Assembly: GCA_032358165.1 (NCBI GenBank)
Contig: JAALGY010000044.1
Location: 842,570-906,569 of the forward strand
Origin: Diplosphaera chodatii
Lineage: Eukaryota > Chlorophyta > Trebouxiophyceae > Prasiolales > Stichococcaceae
Direction: 5' to 3'
DNA: 64,000 bases
Numbering within the stretch: position 1 is the stretch's first letter; each line of letters begins with the position of its first letter. The position numbers were made by a program, and so were the translations under genes. Under the pieces are notes generated by a model that saw only the letters and a list, made by a program, of their open reading frames with translations, had not been told where the DNA came from and searched no databases. Shown piece after piece: positions 12,201-24,019 of this stretch.

Positions 12201-15200
12201 CGTGTCCAAGTACGGCGCCCGCATGCTGGTGGCAGGTGCGGCGGCGAACCGATACAGTTTTGCCAATACAACTTTGCCACTGAGCCATCAACAAAAGACG
12301 GGGCACCAACCCCAGCACACACCCAGCTGTTTTGCGTGCGTCCATGCAACGGCTCTGTCCCTCAGCTAGTCTCAGTGCTGTGAGGTGCTGATCAGGCGCC
12401 TGTGCTATCTCCAGTACAGGTGCTGGCTGCAGGCCGCATCTCGACAGAGCAGCATCCATGCTGCACCGGGTCCAGTCGATCGTTGATTTGGATGCCCCAA
12501 CAAGCAGGCATCTCAATGCGTGCAGGGCTTGGGGACCCGTCTGCCAGGGTGCAGCTGGCGGCGGCCGGCATGCTGGCTCAGGCGCTGACCGCGGCCGGCG
12601 GCGTGGGCGATCGAACACGCACGTCCCTGCAGGTGCCACCGCAGAAAACGGTCTGAAAGGCATCAGAACATTCGGTTTTCCAGAGTTGCAACTCTGGAAA
12701 CCCACTATGTTTGTCAACTCCAAGTTGCAGCTGCTGGCGTGCGAGTGCACAGGAAGCAGGCCGAAGCAGGCGGCATCGTTGCACGGTGGTTGGGTAGTTG
12801 TTCGCACAGCTGCCCTCCCCCGCTCACCAGACATGTGTGCAAGCAGGCGGCAGGCTTTGGCATCACCCTGCTGCTGCGGTTTGGAAGCGCCGCAAATAAA
12901 TGGTCGCCGGCCCGAGGCGACTCACCCTTTCATCGGGCCCACCCCTTTCAGGCTGGGGTGGCGGACCAGCCGGGGGCGCTCCAGGGTGCGCTGGCGCTGC
13001 TGGGCGCTCCGCAGCCGGAGCTGCGGGCCAGGGGCTGCATCCTGGCGGCGCTGCTCATCAGGGGCTCGCCGCCCATGCTGGCCGCCGCCTGTGCAGGTTC
13101 GGGCTGGCACCCCAGCTGCATGAAGCTGAAGCGTGTGTTCACACACGCGCTGCGACCTACCTTCATTGGTGTCTGCCGCCGGCGCTGCAGCCGGCGGGTC
13201 CAGCCACGCACGCTGGTGACCTCTGCACCTTGTTGTGCTCCAGGCGGCCTGCCCGCCGCGGCAGACAGGCTGCCACAGGACGCGGCGCCATCCGTGCTGA
13301 GGGCGCTGCAGGCGCTGCACGCCGAGGTCGGCGAGGTCACGGCGCTCATCCTTGGACAGGTCCGCCATTGCCTCACAAACCTGCAGTGCAGCAGACCCGC
13401 ATGCAGCGGCTCGCCGTATGCAGACCTGCGCAGCGTGATGACAAGGCGCCTGCAGCACCTGCGGCGCCAGCGGAGCGTCATCGCAGCAGTGCCTTCACCC
13501 CACTGTGCACCGGGAAGGTCTGCCTGGCCGCCCCGACTGAGCGCCTCCCGCCCGTTGCTGCCTGCAGCTGCTGGGGGCGGTGCGCGGCCCGGCGCCGCAG
13601 CGCACGGCGGCGTGGGACGCCGGCGGCGCCGCCGCCAACTTTGCCGCCGTCGTGCCGCCGCTGCTGGCAAGCCCCGCGCTTGGTGGCGCGCTGGCCTCGA
13701 ACGTAGGCCTGAAACCTGAAGCCAGACGGTGTAATCTTTGAGCCTTGGGAGCGCAGCAGGATTCGCGGGTCCATGGGTGATGTTGCACATTGCACAAGCC
13801 GCTGCTGGCATCCCGAGCGTGTGCAACGCCTCACGTCTCACATCTCGACGCAGTTGGGTCCATAGCTTCACAGTCTGGTGCTCTTCATGGTTGTCACATT
13901 TGACGAGGAGGTTTTGGCACTGCAGGGCCTTGTCGAGGCGTTGGCAGCCGCGCTGGACGCGACGATGACGGCGCCGGACGATGTGACCGACCAGATCAGG
14001 GTGCGCTGCGAGCAGGCAGCAGAACCTATTGAGCACGCTGCGAGTACCGGCCGGCGCGCTGATGCCACAAGCGTGGATGGCGGCAAACCATGCATCGCGC
14101 TGCAGATCCAGCTATGGATCAACATTGCTGCAGTAGGGTTAGTACACCTCATCTTGAGCAACCCTTCCGAACCCACTTGCAGGCGCAGGTACTGGCCGCG
14201 ACCGAGGCCCTGGTCGGCAGGGGTCCAGAAGTGGTGGCGCCCCTGGCCGGCAGCATCTCGGCGTGCCTGGTGCCGGCGCTCGCGGTAAGCGCCAAAGCAC
14301 ATCATGCACAGCGGCCGGCTGTGCCTGCAGCACGCCGGAATGGCATCAGGGTGGCAAGCGCAGTCCACAGCACCTCGAGCATTATACCAAGCAGCTGCGT
14401 ATCCGAACCTCAAGCATGACAGTCTGGCCGGCTGTGTTGATGGTCCCTGCTGGCTGCCGGATGCAGGAAGCGGCGGCCGGCGCGTCGCACCGCGCCGGCG
14501 CGCGCTTCGAAGCGCTGCGGCTGCTGCTGGACGTGCTGCTGGTGCTGCGCGTGCTGCCGGCGGACCCCGAAGGTGCGCCAGCAGCGCCTGCAGCACGCCA
14601 GCAGCCACCAAGCTGGTCACCCAAGCCATGGCCCGCTGTCAGCAAGAACCTGAAGTGCACAGGGCACAGGCGCCCAGCGCCACAGCCGCTGCAGCGCGCG
14701 TCCGCTGCACGTGCACCCGGGCCGCTGGGGCGGCTCCAACAACGCATCGCTGACTGCTGCTGAGCCTTGAAGTTACTCTTTGGTCAGTAGCTCTTGAATC
14801 ATCAGCGCCTGGAAAATTGTGTTGCAGGGGGGAATGCACCTAAAAGCCAAGCTTTCAATGACTGCCAGGCGGCGGCCGCATCTGGGCGGCTGAGCTGGAG
14901 GCGGTGGTGACGGCGACGCTGCTGCCGGCGGTCCCGCAGCTGTTCACCCTGGGCTCCCCGCTGCCGCTGTTCACCCTCAAGCTGCTGGCGGCGCTGCTGG
15001 AGGCGCGCCCCGGCTGGGCGGCCGCCCTGGCGCGGTGGGTCCCCAGATTGCAGCGCTCAGTTTCAGGGCACGTCAGTCACAGTCGGAGGGTCGGAGGCCG
15101 CTCGCAACTTTGCGGTGGGAGGCGCCTCACACAAGCACGAAGCATCGAAGGCAGCACGTTGTCTTGGCGTGTGCACTCGGACGTCGAGTTTCAGCACGTC

Positions 15201-17038
15201 GCGCTGCGCGGTCAACGCGTCATGCATCCTACCCGCCAAAGCGTTTGATCCCCTCGCAGGGTGGACCTGGTGCCCCGCTTTGTGGAGTTTCTGGCGGTCA
15301 CGCACGAGAACAACAACGTGCACAACCTGCGGGTGGTGCGGGCGCTGGTGGCGGCGGGGGCGGTGCCACCCGCGCAGCTCATCGCCACGCAGGCCGCGCA
15401 AAAGGTGACGCCTCGAACTGCCTTCTTCCAAATCCTGCATCCGGCAGCCGAGCGTCTCCATGCGGTGCCGCCCTCCCACCGGCCACTGCGGATGCGGCTT
15501 GCCGGGCTGGTCACCCCAGCATCAAGCATGGTCTGCCAGCCGCGGCGGGAGTCAGGGGAATGCTCTTTGTGGGAGGGGCAGCAGCAGAGTCGGGGTCGAG
15601 CGCACAGCTTTCCCACATGATGCCCGCATCGCCAGCCGCACAGCCTTGCCGCCCCAGACGGTCGAGGCACAAGCGGCATCTGGGCGGCAGTACAGCGCTG
15701 CAGCAGAGACGGCCCGTCACACCAACAGGACCAGTTCATTCAAATGCATGCAGAGTTTCTGCAGATCTTTTTCACGAGCTCAAGCGGCCCCGTTGCTGCG
15801 CGCAGGTGGCGGGGGTGCTGGAGTACACGGTGGAGAACCAGGTGCACACGTTCGTGGAGCCGGTGCTGGAGCTGTGCGCGGCGCTGCTGGCGGTGTACGC
15901 CCCCGCGCCCGGCGCGCGCCTCAGCCCCCTCGGGGACGCCGCGCGCCAGGGTGCGTGGGGCGGAGCAGGGTTCAGGGTGTGCGACCCTGCTGCCGAGTTG
16001 CCTCCAGCAGTCGGAGTGGGCACAGACGTCCGTCCATGCTTCAGCGACACTGCACCGTGCACATGGCGTTCGCAGTGAGCAGCGCACAAGGGCCATCACT
16101 AACTGGTCGGCCCGGGCTGTACCCTTGGTGATGCCTGCTGGCGCCCTGCTCCCTTCTGCTTCATGCATTGCCCTGCGCCGTCCGCAGGCACCGCGGCGGT
16201 GGCGGCGGCGCTGGCGCCGCAGCTGTTCGCGCTGCTGCAGCTGGCGGGCTGCGAGGAGGCGGGCCCCGCGACGCTGGCGGCGAGCTGCGTCGCGGCGCTG
16301 ACCCGCCTGCTGCCCAACGACATCGGAGGTGGGCGCTGTGCTCATAATGTGGTGCATCACACTGGGTGCTGCAGCTGGGCTGCTGTGCTGCAAGTGATGT
16401 AGCTAGCGGCTGCCGTAGTTGCTGATGAGAGCAGAGAGTTGTCGTACCCCGTGTGCCCCTGAACAACTTCCGAGGGGATGGTGTCCGAATGGTTCTTCGT
16501 GCTATCATCCTTCCTTTGGGCATTCCAGAGGTGCTGCTGAGCCGCGAGGGTGCGTCCGCGCTGGCGTACACCCTGAGCGGCGGCCCCCCTGGGGCGGCCG
16601 GCGCCCCCGCCCGCCGCCACCTGCTCGCGGTCGTGTCCGCCGCCGCGGCCGTCGCGCGGCGCTGCGGCCACGCAGACCGAGGCAAGCGTCCCTCAACACT
16701 TTGACTCTATAGTAATCTGTGCGGGTTTGAAGCGTCATAACGTGTGTTGTGCATGGGGCGCCACAGGGCGAAATTGCGACTGCTGCCCCTGGTGCGACGT
16801 CTGCAGGCTGGTCACCCGCGGATGCCCCTGACGACTACAATAATCCTGGCACCTTCATCCTTACCATGATCTGGTGGACGCGTCGCCAGCCTTCCACCCT
16901 GCCAAGTGCCCGTGCACCGGTTTGCATGCAGGCGCGGTGCAGCAGCTGCAGCACGCCGTCGCGCGGCTGCCGCGCGTCGACGCCGGTCTGGCGGCGGCAG
17001 CCAACGAGGCCGGCACGGCTCTGGAGGCCCTGTGCTGA
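6218..17038 (+). CDS. RUK: RUNKEL/ULK4-type pseudokinase with armadillo repeats
   Basis: This is the homologue of plant RUNKEL and animal ULK4, microtubule-associated proteins of the phragmoplast and of cilia. I placed 33 exons that stay in frame from ATG 6218 to TGA 17036-17038 and give 1,313 residues; Arabidopsis RUNKEL is slightly longer. Exons 1-8 (6218-6234, 6326-6458, 6602-6654, 6790-6943, 7071-7202, 7354-7546, 7712-7794, 7973-8116) encode the kinase fold. It has the glycine loop GEGKHCKVW, the Lys strand YYALKR, YGDLKPSNLLLDENG in place of the HRD loop, KLGGFGLSR in place of DFG, and SPHYMAPELF. Exons 9-13 encode a low-complexity linker, then PSIKPIIGNLRI and HRQPKFDERLLGF. Exons 14-33 (10131-17038) are Ala/Leu-rich helical repeats of ARM/HEAT type, ending EALC. 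Intron 32 appears to use a GC donor. Loss of the DFG aspartate argues against catalysis. Confidence 0.9.
12677..12700. repeat. 24-base perfect palindrome in a RUNKEL intron
   Basis: A perfect self-complementary stretch with centre TTGCAA lies in the intron after exon 21. The flanks extend the pairing imperfectly by a few more bases on each side. It could form a hairpin in the pre-mRNA or be the trace of an inserted element. No target-site duplication was seen. Confidence 0.75.
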
Positions 17039-17780
17039 GTGCGTACATGAGGCGCGGGGCAGCAGTGCAGCGGATGCCTGGGGGCACCTTCGGCTGACTG
17101 CGCACAATATGACGGGGCCAGCTGGGCGACAACGCCGTTTGAGTTATGACTGTGCACGATTGCTTGCTAGATGTATTGACTGATTTCCAGTTTCGAGGCA
17201 GGCTTGAGCCCACGATGCTACGCAGCTGGTCTCAGGAATACACACGTGCATCATGCCGACTTGACAAGGCCTAGAGCAAATGGTCTTGATATTGCAACAG
17301 AGGGAGAGCCATCGTCCTGCGAGTGATAGACTTGTTGACACTGCACATGCCGTGTCCAAGGTCAGGGTGACTTCGAAAACACATTATGGCAAACGCGCAA
17401 CAGGCCTTACGATGCCACGGAAGACCGTCACAAAGCCGGCAGGACAGCCGAGTCACGGACCAGCAGGTGTTGTGCCCCATCGTGTTCATCTGAGCTGGCA
17501 AGCGTCATGCATCCGGGTCTGCAGCTGCTGCCCCTGCGGCGGCGGCGGCGGCCCGCGGCACCGCTGCTGTTGGAAATGCCATCTCCGCAGGCGGTGCTGG
17601 CGGCGGAGCGCCCAAGCTGTCCTGTACAGAATCCTGCACCAGCAAGGGCATTCAATGCTACACATGTACAAAGCTGCTGTGGGGTACGCAAATGCAGTCA
17701 TGTGAGAGCGCACTGATGGTCTCATTTGCCCTGCACAGTGAGTGCCGCTTGTTTGGCCCATGCTGCTCAAGAGGGGAGGA
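17039..17780. other. Convergent intergenic region, RUNKEL / DDT-WHIM gene
   Basis: Two genes converge on this 742-base stretch, so it should hold both 3' untranslated regions. Short open frames occur on both strands, but none has a protein-like composition with splice support. Nothing else was recognised. Confidence 0.5.
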
Positions 17781-20700
17781 TCAGCCCGATGAGGATGACT
17801 GCTGTCGGGGCAGGCAGGCAGAGCGCAGTGCTGCACATGCCTGCGGTTCGGGCGGCGGCCCTGACGCCTGCCGGAGCCGGCTGGTCTGCTGCTGCTGCTG
17901 CTGCTGCTGCTGACTGTGGTTGAGCTCTGAGCCATGGTGTGGCACATGGCCGTCCAAGGCCGCCGCCGCATCCATATCAGAATCATCAGCTTCGCCGCTG
18001 GCGGCGGCAGACACCGCCGGCGTGCGGGAGCGGGACCGCCCATTCGTGCGCTCGTCCGGCAGGCTGCGCAGAACATTGCTGGTGATGTGCAGGTGCCAGC
18101 ATGCCATCCGCGAAGCGGGCCCTCTGAACAACGGCACGTGCACGTCACCGGGCCATTCAGACATGCTCAGCTCAGCTTTCAGCAAGCGGCGGAAGCGTGT
18201 CAGCCGTGGGCAGCCTGCCGCTACCACGGCTTTGGCTCTGCGACAGGCGGTGGAACGGGCAGGCTGCCCAGTCCAAGGAAACAGGGGTCAGGCCACACCC
18301 AGAGCCACCACACGGTGCACCCCAAGCCGCACCCGAAGGCCAGGGCGGCGTCCCGGTGGGAGCGCCCCCGCCGCAGCCCCGCCGCCACCAGCTCCGCCGC
18401 GCTCGGCCGCTCCTCCGCCTCAAGCGCCCAGCCGGGGATGGGCTCCTCCGCGCCCTTGGGGCCGCGCACCTGCGTTTGTGCGAGCCCCGGCGGACCTCAG
18501 AGTTCGTTGCTGTTCAAACCCCAGCAATGATCAGGCCCATCGTGAAACGGGTCGACTGGTGGCAGCAGATCGCCAAACACGGCATGCGACCATGTACACG
18601 TGCGACGCCGTGCACTGCCCGCACCGCGTCCAGGATGGTCTCGTTGTAGTCGTTGTAGGTGTAGTCCACCTGCTTGCGCTGCCGCTGCGACCTGCGAGCA
18701 GACAGGCGCAACGGTGGCACTTGTGTGTACGCGGCGTTCCACTGCTTAAGCACAGCAGTTCCCAGCAAGCACTTGCCCACTGGTGATGGTGCAAAGCGTC
18801 AGGGTTGACAAACCCTAACCACCGAAAACGACCCACCTGCCATAGCCCTCGGTGTGGACGGCCGCGGTGGCCAGGTCACGCTGCAGGCGCTCCCGCCGCG
18901 CCTCCCGCCGCTGTGCCGCCGCCTTCGCCTCCTCCGCCGCCGGCACCACGTCGTCCAGGATCTGCAGCGCATTGTGACGACCCTGCTGCGTTTTCCTCTG
19001 ACAAATGAAAGGCTGTCTACGGACTGTTGATCAGGTCTGCTTCAGCCTGTGGCGCGCAGGGCGCCAGACACTCATGCACCAGCGGCGGGCCTGACCAGTG
19101 ACTCTGCCACCTGCTACGCTGTGCAGGCGGCCAGACCCCGCGCAGCCTGCCGGCCAGCATCATAGCGCGGCACCCTGCCAGGTGCCCCGCAAGCTGCCCT
19201 AAAACTTTACCCTGCCCTAAAACCCTGCTAAAACCCTGCAGCACGGCGCCCACCAGCGAGGCAAGCTCCTGGTCCGCGTGCTTCACCGACAGCGCCAGCT
19301 CAGCGCCCAGGGCCTCCAGCTCCCCCACGCTGGTGGCCACGCACGCCCAGCCGCCCTCCTCCGCGTCAGCCACCTGCGGAAGTGCTGACGCACTGTTGAC
19401 GAGGAGCTGCGGCAGCCTGGAGGCATTCGTGGCAAGCTGGCTGCAGGGAACATGCGTAATATAGACAATTTCTATTGGGAAGACGTCGCAATCACCAAGG
19501 ACAAGTGTCTCCACTGCTCTGGATGGAGCTCGACCGCATGTAACAAGCGCACATGTGAGCCGGGGGGGTTGAAGCGCGGGGCGCGGCCGCGGGCGCTCCT
19601 GCCCCTGGCGCGGCTCCTGGCCGGGGCCGCGGCCGCCGCTGCAGCCGCCTCGGCCGCCGTTGCGGCCTCCGCGGCTGCCGCCGCCTCTGCCGCTGCGCGG
19701 GCCGCGGCGGACCTGAGCTTCGCTGCGGACGCTGCGCTCGGGGCCTCAATGGCTGCGGAGGCAGCAGCAAAGCCCAGGGCCCCGCTCGCATCCGAGTCTG
19801 CGTCCGCTGCGGCGCCGCTGTCTGCTGTGCCGGCATCCGCGCCGCCGCCAGCTGCTGCTGCTGCGGGCGCCGCCGCTGCCGCTTCCCCTGCCTCCGCCGT
19901 GGCTGGTGCGTCTGTGTTGGTTCCAGCCTCCGCTGCAGGGCCGCCCCCGCCTGCGCTGGCTGCGGGGCTGCCCGGCGCAGAGGCACTGCCACGCTGTGCA
20001 TCTCCCGCCGCAGCCGCCGCCGCTGAGTCGGACGGCTGCGGCTGCGCGGTGTCCTTCGAGTCCTCCGGTACCGCGCCGCCGGCTGGGGCTTCCCGGTACA
20101 GCCGCAGGCCTGCAGCGTTGGACCATGCCACTCTCGACATCACCGGACGTCTGGAGCCCAACAGCACAGGGGCTACAAAGTCCACGGCAGCTGGGTGGTC
20201 GCCAGCCTGTCCTGGTGACCTGCCTGACGTACAGGCCACTGACATCACGAATTTGAGGCGCCACCGCTGGTGCGACAGAGGTGTCAAGAGGTCGCAGCAG
20301 CCATGCGTCGCACATACGCCAGCAGCACCTGTGGTGTCGAAGAAGTCGTGGAGCCAGTAGGTGCGGCCGGCGGCGTCCTGCCCCAGGGGGGCCCGCCGGA
20401 AGTCGTCCAGGGTGGCCGAGTCGTCGACCTCGCCCTTCTTGAGGCGCCGCCGAGGCCCCGCGGCCACGTCTATGGCCCCCCTGAGGTCGTCCTTGTCCAG
20501 CCGCATCTCGCACAGCGCCTTCAGGGCAGCCACCCTGCAGCAGCAAAGCCCAGGCGACGTTGCTGCAGCCGCGCGTGTCTGATGACGCAGCTGTTTGATG
20601 GTCCCATGACGATGTCGGCGCTTGCCGGCACGCCCACGGCATGCTGTGCACTGGAGCAGGTGACGGACGCCTCGCAGCAGCAGAGTTTTGCCAGGTTGCC

Positions 20701-23700
20701 ACGCTTGGTGCTTGGAGGGGCGCCAGCAAGGCAGGGCTCTTCACGCACCTGCCAGGCAGCATCCGTTGGAGCAGGACAGGGGTAGGGTAATCAAATATAC
20801 TGTTTTAATCAATTTCTAACTTTTCAATAACAGATTTTTGTAATGGAGCACCTGGCGAGCGACGGCAGCTGGGAGTAGACCACCGCGGCGTCCTCGTCCT
20901 TCGCGACCAGGAAGGGCGGGTCGGAGAACTTCCAGATGGCGCGCTCGCGCCAGTGCTCCAGCAGGCGCCGCGCGACGTGGCGCGCCCAGCTGGAGTTGTC
21001 CACCAGGATGCGCTGGTTCATGCCCCGCAGCAGGTCCTGCAGGGCGGGGTGGCGCCGCACCCTGGAGCTCCAGCCGCGACTCGTGGGTCCAGGCCGACGC
21101 ACATGACGGCGTGTATACTGTGATTTCGGTGCAGGCTGCCGCACCATGTGGATCTCGGGCAGTAGGCCGTCGTCCCCCGGCGACGCCACGATGACGGACT
21201 CCAGCTCGGCGGCGCCGAAGCGGCGCCCCAGCCGCAGCAGCTCCCGGAACACCTGGGCCACGCGAGGGCTGTTCAAACACCTGACGTGCTGAGGAAGTGC
21301 GTGCGCAGGGGGCAATGCCGCCGCAGCCGTCCCGCAAGGTCTGTTGAAGACGCGCCGTCTGAAGGCCAGCTATTGCGGCATTTGCAAACGCTGCAGGAGG
21401 CGCCTGCTGGTGCAAGTCAACTACCGAGCATCCTGCGGGCAGCCGCTGCAGCGGGCCGGTCTCACTGGCTTGCACGCGGGGCACGCGCGGGTCACGAGGT
21501 GCCCGGGCTGCGCACCTGCAGGAAGTCGAGGACGACGGCAAAGTCGGGCGACGAGCGCACCGCCGCCCGCTCCGCCTGCTTCCGCTCGTCGGTGAGTGCT
21601 CGCTCCAACACTGCAGGCAGCCATGCGTTGCGCTGAGTTCCAGCGGCGGCATCGTCGTTGCGTCGGGTCCGCGTCAGGTCCACAACACGAGCTTACAAGG
21701 CCCGGCACTGCCTTCTTGCATCACGGGCAGATGCAAGTGCACCGCCGCCTCCTGCTGACAGCAGCTGTGGACCCCAGCACGCAGATGACACACAGCAGCG
21801 CAAGTTCCTGTACACTGTGTTGTCAAAAAGCTCACCAACTGGCTCGGGCTGCGGCTCATCTTCCTCCTCTGCTTCCTCCTCCTCGTCCTCCTCTGCTTCC
21901 TGCGTCTCCTCCGCCTCAGACTGCAGCCGCGAGGCGGCCTCCGGCGCCGCATCCGCCATGCCCGGTGCCGCCGGCAGGTCCGCTGCAGCCGCCGTCACTG
22001 CCGGCTGCAGCTGCCCCCGTGGGGCCGATGAACCACTGGGCGCTGCTGGCTGCGCGGCGGGCTGGGCGCCGGCAGCCGGCTGCGGAACTGCCGCCGGTGC
22101 GTCTGGCGCAGCGCCGGCGGTGGCGCCGCCGAGCTGCCCGGCACCCTTGGCTTGCCGCGGCTGCTTTGGCGCGGGCCGCGGCCGCTTGCGTGCCGGCCGC
22201 GCCTGCACGGGCGACGGCGTCTCCCGGCTGCGCGCCGCCACGCGGCGGCCGCGGCCGGTCACGCGCCTCTCCTTCGCCCTGCATGCACACACACGCGCAG
22301 CTGACAGAGCCTGCCCTGCCCAGCATGTGCACCGCGAAGGCTGGCTGTGGACCTCCGTACGGGGACCATGCCTCTGCAGGGATGGCCATCGGGTGTGAGG
22401 AGCAAGTGTGCTGCGGTTGTGGAGGCGGAGAGCTGTCCGTGTGCGCGTCTCGCGCCGAGAAGCAGGTCTGACAGTCAGCCCACCTGCGCATGGCCTCGTA
22501 CTCCGAGTCCTCGTCGCTGGGGTTCAGCTCGGGGCGCTCGGGGTCCGGCGTCGCCGCCCCGTCCTGCTTGGCCCCCCTGCCCCCCCGCTCGCTGGGCACG
22601 CTGCTGACGTCCGACTCCTGTCGAGCGGACATGAATGTGTGCATGTGTGATTCTGTCCACAGCAAAGGCTTTGACGCCCGCTGAGCGGCGGCTGTAGCTC
22701 GCCGCAGCGCGTGCGCATCCAGCATGAGCAGCAGCCATACCATACGGCGTGCCGCGCCTGGGGTCCCACCTCTGAGTCGGAGCCGGAGTAGGAGACGTCG
22801 CTCGCGTCCCAGTCCCGCTTCCTGCTGCCGCGGTCCCTCCGCGAGCGGCCGCCCTGCTGCTGCTGCCCCTGCAGCAGCAGGCTCGGCATGAACGGGTTGC
22901 AACGGCGACGCAGGGGGTTCACAACACACATGCCGCCGACGCTGGCGCTGCGCCCCACTGGGTGTCATTCCCTGCTGCTGCCAGCACGCTGCAGGTGTCC
23001 TTGGTGCAAGCTATGCTCAGGAACTTGGGGGGCATGTCTGCACCGCAATTGCATTACAGCAGCTTGTGTGCAACTAGTGCAGTGCATCAACAGCGCCAGG
23101 CGGGATTCGTCCACCGCTGCATTATACAGGCACTCGCCTGCCGCTTCGCGCCGGCGGCCCGCACCGGCTGCCACCCGTGCAGGCCCAGCCAGTTGGCCAC
23201 GGTGCCGTCGCCGTTGGCGATGACGGGGCCGCCGTACGCCGCGCACTGCAGCCGCTCGGGACGCACGCTGCCCTGTCCCTGCAGATGGCCGACGCATGCA
23301 CACGATTGACTGACTGCCAGGAGCCCAGCACCTGCAGAAGGGTTCAGAAGTGGAAGGATGCAGCAACATCAAGGCGTTTTGCTATCCTGTTTGTGGCTGC
23401 AGATGCAGGTGGGACCAGGATGCCGACCATCTGATGCGTTTGCAGGATGACATGTGTGGGTGTTGTACTTGAGCAGGGACAGACGCACCGGGCCGTGCCA
23501 GAGTCGGGCGCGGGCGCAGCTCTCCTCTGTCACCGCCGCGCCAGCTGCCGCTGCATCCGCCGCCCGGGTAGGCGCTCCAGGCTCTCCTGCTGCTGTGTGA
23601 CCTGCGGCTGCTGGCTGCGGAGGGGCGCTCGGCACGAGGCCGTTGGCATGCGGCGTCCCAGACGCGACCGCTGCAGCGCCAGATGTCACCGGACTCCCCA

Positions 23701-24019
23701 CCAACGCCTGCACGTACAGCAACGTGTGGCGACGTCTGCACACCATCGTGCCCAGTGCTGCGGTGTCCTCGCAGGTGGTGATGCATTATTGAGCATGCAT
23801 GGTCGCCGCTGGGCCATGGCACCAGACAACCAACCGATCTGCAGCGCAGCAGATGACAATCTGATCCGCGGCGTTGGGGCGGCAAGTCAGGCTGTGTCTG
23901 AAGCAGTGGTCAGCAGGGGCTACCTGTGCTGGGGGCAGGTGTGCGCCGCTGACGCCATTCGCCATCGGCACCGAAGCGAGCGCCGCGGCGTTCCACTTCT
24001 GCTGCTCGGCGGCGGCCAT
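17781..24019 (-). CDS. DDT/WHIM-domain chromatin-remodelling subunit
   Basis: This is a nuclear protein with the DDT-WHIM layout of chromatin-remodeller accessory subunits (plant DDR4-like, animal RSF1/WSTF-like). The likely start is MAAAEQQKWNAAALASV at 24019. Exon-like blocks in order: an Ala/Pro-rich N-terminus (23.5-23.7 kb), RPERLQCAAYGGPVIANG (23.16-23.29 kb), and acidic Ser/Glu blocks (22.5-22.9 kb). A basic AT-hook-like part and a Glu-rich run follow (21.85-22.28 kb). The DDT domain is split over 21.52-21.60, 21.14-21.28 and 20.84-21.06 kb (FAVVLDFLQ, FRELLRLGRRFGAAELES, LLPEIHMDLLRGM). The WHIM1-WHIM2 block is at 20.35-20.53 kb (LDKDDLRGAIDVA, PLGQDAAGRTYWLHDF). An Ala-rich stretch of roughly 180 residues (19.6-20.1 kb), helical blocks and RQRKQVDYTYNDYNE (18.6-18.7 kb) come next. 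The end is Gln-rich, with stop at 17781. Exon borders inside the gene are approximate. The exact orthologue is uncertain. Confidence 0.75.
17886..17912 (-). repeat. CAG repeat coding for nine glutamines
   Basis: Nine uninterrupted CAG codons on the minus strand give a Gln9 run near the C-terminus of the DDT/WHIM protein, about 35 residues before its stop. Pure repeats of this kind tend to vary in length between strains. Confidence 0.8.
19197..19238 (-). repeat. Telomere-like GGGTTTTA units at an intron start
   Basis: Read on the minus strand, three to four imperfect copies of a TTTTAGGG-type unit begin right at the likely 5' splice site after the exon ending SLVGAVLQG of the DDT/WHIM gene. 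TTTTAGGG is the telomere unit of Chlamydomonas, while most plants and many Chlorella relatives use TTTAGGG. The run is short, so chance is possible. Confidence 0.45.

Noticed and set aside
12948..14036. Minus-strand open frame of about 360 residues
   Set aside because: It lies antisense to RUNKEL exons 22-25, which form a continuous frame with family-like helical repeats. Composition (Arg, Cys, Ser rich) is typical of antisense of GC-rich coding sequence.
19452..20360. Long plus-strand open frame of about 300 residues rich in Ala, Pro and Ser
   Set aside because: It is the antisense of the Ala-rich block of the DDT/WHIM gene. The minus strand has WHIM motifs directly adjoining; the plus frame has no motif and no splice context.
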